From assembly GCF_017583065.1 (NCBI RefSeq), contig NZ_JAGEVL010000006.1, positions 1 to 64,000 on the forward strand: 64,000 bases of DNA, in the 5' to 3' direction. This document shows, piece after piece, positions 63,558 to 64,000 of this stretch. A program made the position numbers and the translations under genes. The stretch's first letter is position 1. Every line of letters starts with the position of its first letter. The notes beneath the pieces are model-generated. The model was not told where the DNA came from. It did no database searches and saw only the letters and a list, made by a program, of their open reading frames with translations. The stretch is from Staphylococcus shinii. GTDB lineage: Bacteria > Bacillota > Bacilli > Staphylococcales > Staphylococcaceae.

Positions 63558-64000
63558 AAAAATTGTTGATAATTATTTATATTTATATCTTGCGTTTTAA
63601 TCGTTTTTTCAAATGAATACGAAATATCGTGGATATCAACAATTGGAATTTCATTTGTTTTACCGAGTCCAATTTCAAAGATAATTGCTTTCCATAATCC
63701 TTCATCACATAAGAGGCCAATAAAAATGACATTTTCTGTTACAACTTGATTGTTGTTGTAAAATTCCATCGCCATTACATTTCTTTCGGTACTATATATG
63801 AGCACATCAGAAAAGATAGGTGGTAAGTTTGTGTGTTGTTGTTTGTCAAATTTAATATAACGATCTAGTTTTTTTAGCGTGCGTCTCATTTTAGTATAGG
63901 GTAAGTTGAGACATTTTTTAATAATAGCATTAATTTCTTCTCTGTATGGAAGTGTTGTATATGATTGACTTTCATTGAGTACCAAGAACAAAGCTGATAA
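63539..64000 (-). CDS. hypothetical protein, cut by the window edge
   Basis: At least 150 residues of a soluble protein; the frame is open to the last base, so its N-terminus may lie outside. The visible part begins with LFLVLNESQSYTTLPYREEI and a basic helical region (KMRRTLKKLDRYIKF), followed by an alternating beta-rich part (FSDVLIYSTERNVMAMEFY, ENVIFIGLLCDEGLW). No family is recognised. In-frame TTG codons near 63991 are possible but unsupported starts. Confidence 0.55.
   Translation of the reverse strand, partial: LSALFLVLNESQSYTTLPYREEINAIIKKCLNLPYTKMRRTLKKLDRYIKFDKQQHTNLPPIFSDVLIYSTERNVMAMEFYNNNQVVTENVIFIGLLCDEGLWKAIIFEIGLGKTNEIPIVDIHDISYSFEKTIKTQDININNYQQFLNPTES

Overview
The window is AT-rich chromosomal DNA of a Staphylococcus. 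Evidence for this is the Firmicute-type ribosome binding sites (AGGAGG-like), several TTG/GTG starts, a lyrA/spdC-rpiA-hutG neighbourhood, a mupG-murQ-murP-murR operon, a type 2 isopentenyl-diphosphate isomerase and an S-box (SAM) riboswitch. From memory, much of the order (EmrAB-like efflux, fni, ABC pair, rpiA, lyrA, hut genes, M20 hydrolase, SDR, NhaC-type carrier, GlvC-like PTS) follows the S. aureus chromosome. The remaining blocks look like lineage-specific insertions, and a coagulase-negative species, perhaps of the saprophyticus group, is my best guess. No rRNA, tRNA, prophage, insertion sequence or CRISPR array was seen.

Layout. 1-5 kb: a short tandem repeat, a Bcr/CflA drug exporter, and a TetR regulator divergent from a HlyD/EmrB-type efflux pair whose promoter holds a clear inverted repeat. 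5-12 kb: a membrane protein, an alpha/beta hydrolase that lacks the usual serine nucleophile, a thioesterase with a small partner, CorA, Fni and GltS. 12-16 kb: a PadR/HAAS/DUF4097 three-gene operon, an NhaC antiporter and a 3-methyladenine DNA glycosylase. 16-24 kb: DUF805 protein, ribulokinase (no araA or araD here), NatAB-like ABC exporter, an unexplained 586-base gap with a possible small RNA, GalM, MOSC protein and RpiA. 24-32 kb: LyrA/SpdC and the histidine-utilisation genes hutG, a LysR regulator (hutR), a YjiH-type membrane protein, hutU and hutI; hutH is not in the window.

32-41 kb: a split ThrE-type exporter followed by the most interesting block, an RpiR regulator divergent from an aldehyde dehydrogenase, a DapA-superfamily lyase, an amine-oxidase-like flavoenzyme and a YkvI-like carrier. 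Cre-like sites lie in front of the dehydrogenase and at the end of the flavoenzyme gene. This reads as a self-contained, catabolite-controlled pathway whose substrate I cannot name. 41-47 kb: SulP-type permease, M20 amidohydrolase, SDR, flavin reductase and a SAM-riboswitch-controlled NhaC-family carrier (probable methionine transporter). 47-55 kb: RpiR regulator and GlvC-like PTS, BASS-family transporter, HAD phosphatase, three small membrane proteins and a formate/nitrite transporter with a perfect Rex-type operator. 55-64 kb: amino acid permease, a second copy of the dispersed repeat, secreted alkaline phosphatase, the MurNAc-recycling operon mupG-murQ-murP-murR and two orphan small genes, the last cut by the window edge.

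Regulation visible in the sequence links the pieces. CcpA-type cre sites precede gltS, araB, hutG, the dehydrogenase cluster, the GlvC-like PTS and the amino acid permease. Rex marks the formate/nitrite transporter, SAM the methionine carrier, and palindromes suggest local autoregulators for the TetR and MurR systems.
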